The translations under genes and the position numbers were made by a program. A stretch of DNA of 64,000 nucleotides from Otis tarda. Lineage: Eukaryota; Chordata; Aves; Otidiformes; Otididae. Shown here one piece after another: positions 52,401 through 63,005 of the stretch (positions are counted from its first letter, which is position 1; each line of letters opens with the position of its first letter). Under the pieces are notes generated by a model that was given only the letters and a program-made list of their open reading frames with translations, was not told the DNA's origin and made no database searches. The DNA lies in NCBI GenBank assembly GCA_026413225.1, contig CM048557.1:56906987-56970986 (forward strand), in the 5' to 3' direction.

Positions 52401-53129
52401 GAATGTGAGGTTAGCAAAAATACAGTCTACACAATGAAAGTGAATCAAATGTTTACATTATATAATTGCTTTTTCTTGCTTTGACAAGGAAAATTAGCTC
52501 TGTAAAGTGCCAGTTCTAAAATGCATACTTGAATACACTTGATGAGCATAAGATCCCTGCACACCTAAGGCTAGATTGATAAAAAAAAAACACAATGCAA
52601 TTTAGCTAATTTTTTTCTTCTTGCAGTTGCTGTCAGGAGCCTGTGAGTTGAGGCAGTAACTCCATAATTTGCAAAAGTATCAAATGAAAGAAAATATGCC
52701 TTAGCATGTGAGCAGGGTGCATCCGGCAAGAGATTGATTGGAGAAGATAATAGAGGAGGTCTTGCTCCAGGTCAGTAGCTGCATGGTCCTCAATCAGGAC
52801 TTTGGATTTCAAGGTCAGAAAAGGTTATTGTGATCATCTAAGATACATCACAGGACTTAGGTCTTTCTCACATTAAATACTTGAAAAAACAAAAATGGCT
52901 TTGTTGAATGGAAATTCACTGCAGCACATCATAATTGCTCTCCCTATCCAAACAACAAACAAACAAATATTTCCTCAAAATGTGTACTATTGGAAGTTTT
53001 AATCTGAATTTGTTGGGTTTTAACCATTGCATTTTATTATAACTTGGTCTGCAGAACTGAAGAACTTCCTCATCATGAGAAGTGAATGGGAATTTTTTTC
53101 ACTATTGTCTAGTCAACAGCAGAGGGGGA
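52401..53129. other. Unique DNA around an old CR1 tail
   Basis: Apart from the CR1 fragment at 52808-52866 nothing is recognised. A run of 10 A lies at 52580-52589. Confidence 0.4.
52808..52866 (-). mobile_element. Old CR1 3'-end fragment
   Basis: AAGGTCAGAAAAGGTTATTG then TGATCATCTAAGATACATCA matches the inverted 3' UTR of an old amniote CR1 lineage (aaggtcagaagggaccattatgatcat core). It differs from the younger avian type seen at 23.0 kb. About 60 bases remain. Confidence 0.55.
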
Positions 53130-53240
53130 GAGAGGACACTCATTTGGAAGGTGGGACACCCAAGTTCACATCCCAGTTTTGCCTGAACTGGAGTGAAGGG
53201 ATTTGGGCTACATTCCCACCACAAGCCAGTGGGTCACACT
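53130..53240. mobile_element. Decayed relative of the fold-back element
   Basis: GACACTCATTTGGAAGGTGG, GACACCCAAGTTCACATCCC and then AACTGGAGTGAAGGGATTTG and CTACATTCCCACCACAAGCC form two inverted half-matching arms around about 53185. The left arm resembles the GCACTCACCTGGAAGG...GAGACCTGGG core of the 48.25-kb element. The arms match each other only partly. An older, smaller copy of the same or a sister family is the best reading. Confidence 0.45.
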
Positions 53241-56200
53241 GAGGGCTGACGTAGCGTTCAGCCTGCAACCCACTGCAACTGTGCCAGCTGATAAAGGCAT
53301 TTCCTGGAGCAGGCTGGAAGATTTTCTACATGGATGGTCAGGGAAGCTTGCATAAAACTCCTGTGAAAGCGTATGTTAAGTGGAGAGTGGTAGAATTGCA
53401 CTCTCCATCACACAGGGTTTTGTAAGCAAGTAAAGCTGAGGAAAGGAAGTGAAGTCATGAGCTCTTTAATAATTCCAGTCCCAAGGCTACATTTCACAGT
53501 GAGGCTGTGGCTTGTTTTCTAGGGCTGCCTACAAACGCTGACACAAATGGCGCAAATTGCAAACAATGAGTGGGAGAAGTGTATGTACAACCTACTGTAT
53601 TTTCTTCACAGGTTTTCTGTGTGCCTATTTCCTCCGTGATGTTTTGTGAAAGCTCTCTCCAAGGTTCCACAACCTGAATATTATTTGTGGCTTTATTTGT
53701 GATGTATTTCCTCAGAAAGTAACAAAATGGGGAGAAAGTTACAACAAAATCTAACAGGTTCCACAACATCAGGAAACTCTATTACTGTTATGAACCAGCA
53801 TGCAGGCCTGGACAGAGATCTTTCAGAATTGGGGGGCTCACAGAGCCAAACACCGATCTACGACACCTATGAAAACCCACTGCCCTCAGTGGGATCACAC
53901 AAATATGTGTGGAAAGACACAATCCATGGAGGGCTTATTTAAGTAGATGGCTTAATTTGAGGGGTGTACTGTTTGCCTAGCACATTATAACTAGCAAAAG
54001 AGATTTGTGTCACTTTTCTTATCAATTTATGAGCTGTATTTTCAAATGTGGGTGATCATGGTTAGCAGTTAAATAAGTGCCCTGATTTCCAAAGCCACAG
54101 AAGACATAAGGATGTCTCTGTCTGATTTTGGTTTTGTTTTGTCCTTTTATTCTCTGGTTTTTTTTTAGAATGCTTAAAATGTCACTAGGTTCTGCAGAGA
54201 TGAATGAATCATCAGGGATCTCAAAGATCATTGTCTTGACCAAAGAAATAGGGAGTACGAAGAGGAGACTGGAATAGCCTTCCAAGGCATTGCAGTGGCA
54301 GCAAGAGTTTTATCAAAGGTGGCATAATAAAATGATCAAGGCAAGATGTACCAAGGCACAATGAGCTGAACTTCAAAGGTGTCAATCGTATTAGAGCTCT
54401 CAGGGTAAAACCTAACTATTGAGATCATTACACTGATCAGAAATCAAATTTTAAAAAGGCTGAAACAAGACAAGCAGTAAGGAATGGGGGGCTCCAACTC
54501 TCCTTGTAGAAGCAATGGTTCAAGAAAGTAAAGGTCACTGTGCTTCTCCACGGAAGCCCTAAGTGAGCTGAGCAGCACCAGCTCTGAAACACAAACCTTC
54601 ATGCAGGAGAACCAAGGTTGCTACATTCTTCTGGATGAAGTTCAATGCAGTGTGAGGCTGCTGCAAGTGCTCAAATAGGCTCTTTCTTCTCTTATCCAGA
54701 AGTGATGTGTCAATTCAGATTATAAAAAGATACAGAATCACTATCAAAGCACGAACCTGGGAAGAGATATTTGCAATGTGTTCACTGCTCCATATGGTCC
54801 CATGAATTTCAAGCTCCCTGCCACATATTTTACGCTGCATAATGTAGCTTCTTTAATGTAAAGCGCTTCTTTAATGGAAGGTCAAGCCTCATTCATTTCG
54901 CTCATATGAGCTAGCAGGAACTGTTCTGTTTATTGATGTATGAAAAGTTTGGCCTTATAAGTTAGCAGAGAAGAAATCAACAGGTCTACATTCTGCCTTC
55001 TGCAGCCTGCTCTAGAACAACACAAGCTCCAAAACTGATGGTCCATAGTGATAAGGGAGTTGAACATCATAGTCATATTCCTTCAGAAAGAAAATAGAAA
55101 TGTTTTCCTTGGAAAAAAAACCCCATGAATTAGTTATATGAATGTTAGGATTTCTACGATATTCTATCATGTATTTTACCCTTTACGATCATGAGCTATG
55201 GTAGTTGTATCTAAGTATCGTACCTATTTTACCCTTTTCAAATAATTTTATTCCATTAAATACCCATATTAATACAGGTGAAGATTCTCTCAGAAAATCA
55301 TATGCACATTAAAAGATTACAGATCAGGTTTGTACTGTTGCAAGATATGAACCCAACCTTACATTAACTTAGAGCTTTTACCAAGTCCTAGAAGTCATGG
55401 CAGGAATTAGACAGATGTAACCTGACTCCTCTTTACTTAGATTTCCATGGAAACCACTTTTCATTACTAGATCAGGTCCCAAACTCACTTTCTTTTCCTA
55501 AGATACCAAGGTCAAACCACAATTAATGTTTAATCTTCAGTACTGGGTATATTTTTTAAATAAAAATACAATATTCTGTCTAGTTAAAAAAGTAAGAGAG
55601 TGATATATTGACTAACATATATTTAAGAACATCTAATACCTTCAGATCTAATAAAATAATAATAATTTCTGTTAAATAATGTTATGCATGCTAAGTACCA
55701 TTACTGATCCAGTCCATGTTGAGACAGCTGCCATGTCACAATTATTTCTATATCTAAGCATATTTGAAATTTAAACTCAGAAGAATTGGAAATATTAAGC
55801 ATGCATAATCAAGGTTTAAATGCACCAGGCATAGCATTCCTTTCCCAGCACTCCTGTAATATTCTTAAACAAATCTTTTACTAGGTATATCTGTTTGGTG
55901 GCATAAAATTGATGAAAAAGGTCGAGTCCACACATTTGATTCACAGATATATTTCACTACCTTTCCCCTACAGGTAAGTATTGTTTATGTCCCTCTTTTC
56001 AAAAAATATTGGAAAAATAAGTACCATTAAATTCAACATTTCTTTCTTTTATCCTGGTTCAAAACCTGCTGAGATCTGTCTTCAAAAAAGATGTAATTCA
56101 GTGATAACTCTAAATACGTTTGGTCTGTTCTTTTCTGAAGAATCAATTAGAAGATCAATTAAACATACTGCAATCAAAGAGAGATGTCAACTCTCTTCAG

Positions 56201-56344
56201 GGACTCGAAGTGGGGATTTTTTTGTTTGCTTGTTTTTCTCTTTACTAAGATTCTAACTTTCAGAGGCATCTGATTTTTAAAATGAATCTTTTTCTTTGCC
56301 AAATTAAAAAAAAAAGTAACATCAAGGAGGGGCAGGATTCTTGA
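53241..56344. other. Unique AT-rich non-coding DNA
   Basis: No gene recognised. CCCTCAGTGGGATCACACAA at about 53883-53902 might be a scrap of an ancient palindromic repeat. The joined acceptor/donor motif at 55955-55980 is annotated separately. Open frames are below 95 codons. Confidence 0.45.
55955..55980 (+). promoter_or_regulatory. Recursive-splice-site-like motif (acceptor joined to donor)
   Basis: A pyrimidine-rich stretch CTACCTTTCCCCTA is followed directly by CAG|GTAAGTA, with CAG at 55971-55973 and the donor from 55974. A full-consensus acceptor and a full-consensus donor therefore share one junction. This is the pattern of zero-length exons used in recursive splicing of long introns. 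A TTGAT word with A at 55939 could act as branch point. The pattern is seen in the sequence; use in splicing is inferred. Confidence 0.45.
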
Positions 56345-56425
56345 TGGGTGTAAATTAGCAAAATTTACTTAAAGTTGATGGAATAATGTTCATTTATATC
56401 AACTATGAGTCTGACCCAAGCTGTA
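56345..56425. repeat. Possible ancient palindromic repeat remnant
   Basis: GGGTGTAAATTAGCAAAATT, ACTTAAAGTTGATGGAATAA, CATTTATATCAACTATGAG and TCTGACCCA recall an old sauropsid palindrome whose arms read gtgtaaat...agc and gatttacacc..tgaggatctggccc. The arms here pair only weakly. Low-confidence call. Confidence 0.35.
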
Positions 56426-57159
56426 TATACTTCAGCTGAGAAACACTGATGATTATACAAATTATTTAGTCTTATATCTAACGTTTTTCGTGATTAACAG
56501 TTGTCTCATATAGGAGATGCTGCTGTTTTTCTTGTTGAAGAATATATTGGTTAAAGTCACCACAAGGAAAAAAACAAAAAACCCAATATCTTGATATAAA
56601 GGACTTCACTTTATTTCCTTCACGGCTGTTAAAGAATCCAACAGTGATAAGGTATTTGGAAACCACACAGTCCAAATAATATTAATATGCAGAGGTGGGA
56701 AATGAACATCAAGTTCCTCAAAATCAACACTGTCCAGACTGAAACTTACATCTCACAAAATAAATTACTTGTAAAACTAAATGTCTATATGAAATATTAA
56801 AGTTTAAAACCATTCTGTATCATCCTTTTTAAATATAGGCACCCAACTTATTCTGCTTCTTCTTCAACCATATCTGAAAGTGAGCAGGCACACTGCATCA
56901 ATCAAAAGAAGACTGCAGTGAGAAAAATAATCCCCCATCAAAGCAAAATACATAAATACATAAATAAGGCCAGTGTTACATAAAATATCAGCAGTACTGA
57001 AAAGTATTTAAATGAGCATTTAAAAACTTAGGGGTGTTTCTCTCTCCCTCCTTCTGCTTTCCCCGCCCCCCAGCTTGGGCTTGTTTCATTTGGCACTTAA
57101 AGAGTCTGGTTTATTAGACAAATATTTATGAACTTGATTTTAACCAAAATCCTGTTCAC

Positions 57160-57213
57160 AGCTGCACCTGAGAGTTACTCCAGCCTTGGATTGGAGCAAC
57201 TCTCGGGGATCAG
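57160..57213 (+). other. Short stem-loop, 16-bp core stem with 9-base loop
   Basis: Left arm CCTGAGAGTTACTCCA (57167-57182) pairs with right arm TGGAGCAACTCTCGGG (57192-57207) at 14 of 16 positions by Watson-Crick pairing, plus one G-U, around the loop GCCTTGGAT. Weaker pairing extends a few bases outward (AGCTG against CAGCA). The size is small for a microRNA precursor, and expression is unknown. Confidence 0.5.
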
Positions 57214-57375
57214 CAAATTGTTTGCACAGCCACGGAGGGGGAATTAAAAATCTTGTTGAATCAGGATTAGCAGTCCGCATGAGGAGGAGGAGGAGAGCTC
57301 ATTTCCATAAGCTCTTCATCTCCCAGGCTGTTTCTCAGCTCTCTGTGGCCTGCAGACATGTGTGACCCAAAAAGG

Positions 57376-57408
57376 AAAAAAAAAAATATATATATATATA
57401 TATATATG
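57376..57408. repeat. A run followed by (AT)n microsatellite
   Basis: Eleven A are followed by an AT dinucleotide repeat of about eleven units ending in GAGTGAGAG. A simple microsatellite, likely variable in length between individuals. Confidence 0.9.
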
Positions 57409-59346
57409 AGTGAGAGACGGAAAAAAGAAAATAGAGAAAGAAGGGGCTTTTGCAATGTCTGTATCTTTGCTTTTTCTGCTGGCAGGGTCTGAGGCAGCCC
57501 TCCTGCCCTTCAGCCAGACTAATACGACCTCTCACTGTTGGAAGTGTGTAACAGTGTCAAGACAGATCCCAACAGTATGGCTAAACCTTTGCTCCTTCCT
57601 CACGTAGTGTTACTAGGCAGGTTAAACTTTGTGGGGCCATGTTTATTTCTGCCTTCTGATTAATGGTGGCTGTGCTGCGTATGCCATGTACCATCTCTCA
57701 CATCTGTTGAGTCGCCTGCCTACCTGTGTCTCCCAAAACCTGGGCAAGAGCATGCTTTCTGATCATTTGGGATCCATTAGCTGCTTGCCATTTGCATGCA
57801 CATCAGCAGTGTTTAAATCCAAAACAAAATACACAACTGTAGCATGCATGGGTGTCTTCCACGCCAGATGAATGGATAAAGCTGGCTGAGGTTAACAGCA
57901 ATGAAATCTTTAAATAACATTAGCCTTACTCTGAAACTGTGTAATAACTTACAGCTGCCCTAAATTTGTTGGACTGTGAACTCTCCTGCATGCCCATGAA
58001 GAGAGGTTTCAAAGCAGCTGCAGCTGAAAGAGAGTTACCAGTGCAGAAATGTGAACTTCGTTTCCTCACTAAGAACAAAACACGTGGTTCCTTACTGAAT
58101 AGAGAGAAAAATACATGTACCTCCACTCCCAAACAGAGTATGTAGTTAAAATCTGAGGTTGGGATGGTTATAGAGTTCCCATCACCTAGTCAAGTTCCTT
58201 CATGACCACAGTTATCACTGGCACAGCCTCCTCTCTTGAATGGAACCTGGATGGTTGAAGCATAGCAAGCTTATTTTTAAACATATCAAACCACAGCCAA
58301 ATGAAAATACATGTATTTAAGTTCTATTGATTATGAAAAAAAAATACTACATAGCAAACATAATATAGCAGAATCAGACTCAAAATGATTGTGAACACTT
58401 GTGTGAAGCCAGACAAAAGCAAGTCTGCTTTATACATTGAGATTTTTCTTGTGTTTGTACTTGCTGTCCCAGGAGAGCCAAGTGAAGCATTAATATAGCT
58501 AAATCTCTACTATACTCTATACCCCAGACCATATCCTTCTCTGTGATGGTTCATCCATCAGCGGGTCTTCTAACAGCTGCAATTAAGTAGAATCAAAAGT
58601 AGAAATCAATTTGTGAAGTGCTCGAAAGAAGAGAAAAATCACACATGTCCCAGCTATGTGGTCACTTCAATCAACCATCCTTTTAAAAAGCTGCATTAGA
58701 GATTTAAGCTAAAGTTTGAACAGCTCAGATTTGTTGACTTTGGCAGTCTCGTTTTATTCACTTGAGTAGCTTGAAATTTTTGAATGAAAGATGTCTGTGC
58801 AAATTTGTCCCATTTTCAAAACTTGATTTTTTTTTAATACTGCTAATGTACGTTAATGTACTTACGATTTGACAAACAACTTTTTTTTTTTTTTTTTGTG
58901 AAAGCTTTCCTTTCCTCTTTACTGTCCCAGAGAAGCTGTTTTTTCATGTCCCTAAATTGCTTGTTTGAGGTGATCGTTTCCATCACGCAGCCCCTGCTGC
59001 TGCCAACACTTACACATCTGAAGTCCATCGGAAGGTTCTGGGATGACTCTGTGCTGTTTTAAGCACTTCTGCAATCTTCCTGCTCCTAGACTGCTTCAGA
59101 GACTGAAGAGACCCTTAAAATCGCTTAGGCAACCCTCAGCACCTTCTAAATTGCAACTGTGTGTCCAGGCTGTCACACAGGTCACTGTGTCTGTGGTGCT
59201 CTTACCTAAGCTACCATCTCCCTAGGAACAGCCTGAATCTGGGTACTCCTACATTTGCTGTCCCAAATTTGAAGGCTCCTGCTGGCAGGAGACATTGAGA
59301 CCCTTCCAGAAGGTCCCCAGACCACTTTTTCCTGCCCAGTACTGAT

Positions 59347-59379
59347 TGCTTTGTGGCTGCTTTGTGGCTGCTTTGTTGA
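59347..59379. repeat. 11-bp tandem repeat x3
   Basis: TGCTTTGTGGC occurs twice exactly and a third time as TGCTTTGTTGA, head to tail. Confidence 0.85.
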
Positions 59380-59754
59380 AGCAGCTGTGAAGCTTATGGG
59401 CCTGTGTCCACAAGAGAGGCCTAACATGAAGGGCACATCTCAGATATCCACTCCCAGTCTTCTCACATTACATGTTGTAGTCCTACTTCTCCTTTCCACT
59501 GTTGCAGCATCTGTTACACCCAAATCCAACAAGGAGCCTTTAAGATTTACTTCTGTCATTTCTCTAGTAGGTGTCGTAGTTCAGCCCTGATCAGGACCAG
59601 ACTACGCAGTCTCTCTCTCACTCCCCCCACCCTCCGAGAGAACAGGGAGAGAAAATATAAGGAAAAACGGCTCGAGGTTTGAGATAAGGACAGGGAGAAA
59701 TCCTCAAAGTTACCGTCACGGGCAAAACAGACTCGACTTGGGGAAAACTATTCA

Positions 59755-59760
59755 TTTATT
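59755..59760 (-). terminator. LTR polyadenylation signal AATAAA
   Basis: TTTATT on the + strand is AATAAA on the minus strand. It lies about 185 bases before the LTR's 3' terminus and is followed on the minus strand by a T/G-containing stretch, as expected at an R/U5 boundary. Confidence 0.65.
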
Positions 59761-59959
59761 ACTACAAACAGCAGGATAATGAGACAGAGAACAAGATAAC
59801 CTCCATCCACCCCTCCCTCTTCCCACGCTTAACACCATCTCTACTACCTTCCCCCCCCCGAGCGGCACAGGGGGGAAGAGGGAATGGGGGTTGCAGTCAG
59901 TTCATCATACGTTGTTTCATGCCGCTGCTTCATGGTCGGGGGAAGAACTCCTCACATTC

Positions 59960-60245
59960 CTCCCCTGCTCCATCGTGGGGTCCCTCCCACGGGCCACAGT
60001 CCTTCGTGGAACTGCTCCGGCGTGGGTCATCACTTCCACGGAGTACAGTCTCTCCAGAACAGCTGTCCCAGCGGGCCCTCCACGGGCCACAGCCGCCTTC
60101 AGGCATCCACCTCCCCCGGTATGGGGTCCTTCACGGGCTCCAAGTGGATCTCTGCTCCTCCGTGGACCTCCATGGGCTGCAGGGGGACAACCTGCTCCAC
60201 CATGGTCGTCACCACAGGCTGCAGGGGAATCTTGGCCAGGAGCCG
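59960..60245 (-). repeat. Degenerate tandem repeats inside the LTR
   Basis: CCCACGGGCCACAGTCCTTC, CTCCACGGGCCACAGCCGCC, CTTCACGGGCTCCAAG and CTCCATGGGCTGCAGGGG recur at intervals of about 40-90 bases. They are decayed copies of a unit that on the minus strand reads GTGG-CCCGTGG(A/G)-GGACCC. They account for much of the unusual length of the R region and for long open frames on both strands. Confidence 0.65.
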
Positions 60246-60533
60246 CATTACTCCTCCCCCTCCTTCTGAACTGACCTTGGCGTCTGCAGCCGTTCCTCAC
60301 AACAGGGTGGTAGATGTCTCTCAGGATCTTTTTACATCTTATTCAGTTCTCATCTCCTCTCCACTTCTTGCAGCCGGGCCGGGCCGAGTCGGGCCCAGTC
60401 GGCCGCCTGGCAAGAGGCCAGAGGGTGAGGCCTGCAAGGCCCATGAGGCCTGCGCCTCCCCCTCTGCGCCTCCGCCCCCGCTCAGCTTCTTCACATCTTC
60501 TCTTCTCCCTTTTTTTTTCTCTGTTTTCCCCTT

Positions 60534-60583
60534 CTTAAATACGTTATCGCAGAGGCGTTATCACGGGACATTCTGCTACCAAT
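60534..60583 (-). promoter_or_regulatory. LTR promoter (TATA and CCAAT boxes)
   Basis: The minus strand has TATTTAAG (60541 to 60534) as a TATA-like box. A CCAAT box in inverted orientation lies about 40 bases upstream (60579-60583). Transcription would start near 60510 and run leftward into the GC-rich R region. Whether it is active in any tissue is unknown. Confidence 0.6.
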
Positions 60584-61758
60584 CGGCTCGACCTTGGCCA
60601 GCAGCAGGTCCGCCCTAGGCCTGGCCAAGTCCACTGAACAAAGGGGAGCGACTTCTAGCAGTTTCCTGCAGAAGCTACCACCTTAGGCTCCCCCTCACTA
60701 ACAAAACCACGACATTAGGAAATCCTGAGTTTTAGTTTCCCTTTCTCCTGTTCAGATCTGTTTATAGGCATCATTACATCCTTTCACTTGGCAGAAAGAA
60801 TCTGGACTATAGGAGAGATTGTTACCCCTTCTCTTTTTTGTACTGTCCTTCACATCCCAAATCTCTAATTTCCTTCTGAAATCTCACCTCTTCAAACCTA
60901 CTAACCAACAACAGGCAACATTCCCCACCATCACCTCCACCACACCACCCCGTCAGTCCTTTATCTGACCTTCAAAATGAGAAGAGAAATTGAAATATGG
61001 AAATTGCCTCTTTCCTCTCACTCACTGCAGAGAAACCTCGGTTTCCAGCTCCAGTGTTTGCTTGATGCTGCTCAGGGAACATCCCCAGATGTGACTCATT
61101 CCCTTCTCCAACCTGCAACATTACTGTTCCTCCAGTGCTGGCAGCCATGCAGCAGAGTAGCCACGACTTGGTGTCTGCCAGTGAGTGCACTGAACCCTAA
61201 AAGCCAATGAACCCACAAGTTTTTCATGCAGTCCATATTGTTTCCTTCACAGTAGCGTCAAGGTGACAGGGAGGTTGCTCTTGCAGTCATACCTAAAATA
61301 GATAAAGTGATAGATAACGCAGAGTGGGCAACATGCACTTCCCAGAGATGTCTTCAGTACATTTTTTCAGATTTTTTTTTGCTTTTGTTGTCTTTAGGAC
61401 TGGTGCAGTGGCACATTACATTAGTGCAAACTGGTGCTGATGCTCAGAGGCTGCGCCCACTCTGTCAGGATTCAAAATACTACCACAGTCTGCAAGTAAG
61501 CAATAAGACATGACAAGGAGTGTGATACTGTAACATAACAATGTACCTCGAGGGACACCTGTGAGGGAGGAGGTGAAACTGAGTGTATTCAACTGCCCAG
61601 GGTGTGATTTTTATCTCAAATACTAATGTAATAAGATGTGATAATAAAAAGGCACAGGACTGTAACTAACCATGTATTTTTTAGAATGTCAGTCCGGTTC
61701 TGTGGTGTGCTTCAAAAATGTTATCCAGTTTCCTGCCTTCTAAATAGAATGCTTACAG

Positions 61759-61784
61759 AATTATCTGACATAATTATCTGACAT
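61759..61784. repeat. Perfect 13-bp tandem duplication
   Basis: AATTATCTGACAT occurs twice head to tail with no mismatch, so the duplication is probably recent. Confidence 0.9.
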
Positions 61785-62849
61785 CAACACGTTTGTTTTA
61801 AAAAAAAACCATTAGCCGTGGTAGCCCTAGATTGTAATTTCCTTATGTGGATTCTGCTCCAATAATCCCTTATGCATTGTTTATGCATTCAATACTGTTT
61901 TGCCAATATATATTAAAAAAAAAAAAAACGGTAGAAACGGGCTAAATCTTTTGTCCTATTTTAAATATCAGGGGTTCACCACAAGAGAAATATAATGCAT
62001 AATCAGTTCTCTCCTTTCATAACACTCCCTATCCTTTTCTGATGCTATTTCACAAGTGTGTTCCTAACACAGATACTACACAAGTCTCAAATCCTCTCAT
62101 TCTATAAAAAATTTAAACTCATTTAAGCAAAAATAAAAAACAGTACCTTACAAACTCCTTGGGGATAATTTCAAGGGAAAGCATCTTCTGTAATTTTAAG
62201 TTATTGTGCAACTACAACACAAAAAAAAAAAAAAGGTATAAAATTATTTTAAACTATGGCATAATCAAAAGATGCTCTCAGAAGACTTGAAGGGTAGGAA
62301 GCTCATTCTGACCTGTTACCAAGTAACCTGAGTTCTCAGTGACTTCATTCTCAGAAGAGATATCATGTTATTACATAGTCAAGTCAGTAAAGATGAAATA
62401 CCTTGAACAGGAGATGATAGCTCCTGCTATCAGAGCTCTTCTAACAAATCTCAGAGCTCTGTTTTATTTTAAAATTTTAATTCAAGAGTCCTCTATATGA
62501 TCCAGTAATATTTTAGAAAAAAAAATGTTTCCATCAAATGAATAAGCATGATATTGACATCGTTACAAATCTTTCTAGAGAACAAGCAAACTTTTATGGA
62601 CATTTTTTGTGGGCTGTATACAACTATACAACTTTTGTTCTGTTTTACCAATATAGCAATCCTCAGTCTTCTCCAAAACATGCCATTGATTGCATTTCAT
62701 GAAGAAGAGAATTCTCAGTGAGTTGAAAAACTACAGTCCAGTTACTATGAAATGTGAAAAAAAAAAAAAAAAAACAAACCAAGAAAATAAAAGGCAGGGG
62801 GTCAAATTGTTGTGTATAAAATAACTACTCCAGGCCTTGTTATGATTAT

Positions 62850-63005
62850 ATGCGGTACTTACTTAAGCACTGACATCCCATTGAGATGAAACATCTCAGC
62901 TCCACAAGTGTTCTGCTTCTGTTACTGGCCATGCCTGAAGTAATTTTTTAAACATGTGCCCAATGACTTCAGTGGGAGCACTCACAGCTGTAAAGTTTGT
63001 GATGG
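62850..63005. repeat. Possible ancient sauropsid palindromic repeat remnant
   Basis: Right part: CCAATGACTTCAGTGGGAGC then ACTCACAGCTGTAAAG. Left part: ACTTACTTAAGCACTGACAT then CCCATTGAGATG, which read on the other strand gives CTCAATGGG...GTGCTTAAG. The two parts are weakly inverted copies. They recall an old repeat with a gacttcaatgggagtactcac...cttaagtgc core, remembered but not named. Confidence 0.35.

Larger units (their letters stand above)
56426..59571. other. Unique DNA, partly conserved-looking
   Basis: No gene recognised. The part 57020-57360 is more balanced in composition and contains the hairpin annotated at 57160-57213. A run of 17 T lies at 58881-58897. The part 59050-59571 is GC-richer, holds CTCCTGCTGGCAGGAG (perfect 7-bp stem, about 59277-59292) and a small tandem repeat, and could be an unrecognised repeat. 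Open frames are short. Confidence 0.4.
59572..60714 (-). mobile_element. Solo LTR of an endogenous retrovirus, ~1143 bp
   Basis: The element begins TGTCGT and ends ACGACA, perfect inverted termini with the TG...CA rule. The flanks GTAGG (59567-59571) and TTAGG (60715-60719) look like a 5-bp target-site duplication with one change. Transcription signals read on the minus strand: inverted CCAAT (60579-60583), TATTTAAG (60534-60541) and AATAAA (59755-59760). This gives the order U3, a long GC-rich R of roughly 750 bp, then U5. No internal retroviral genes or second LTR follow, so it is a solo LTR left by recombination. A 5-bp duplication fits the ERV-L group, but the class is inferred. The layout matches a long LTR type I recall as common in birds. 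Confidence 0.88.

Noticed and set aside
59884..60618. 244-codon + strand open frame as a protein gene
   Set aside because: It lies wholly inside a minus-strand LTR and follows the GC-rich tandem units. Other frames on both strands are open as well, and no domain is recognisable.
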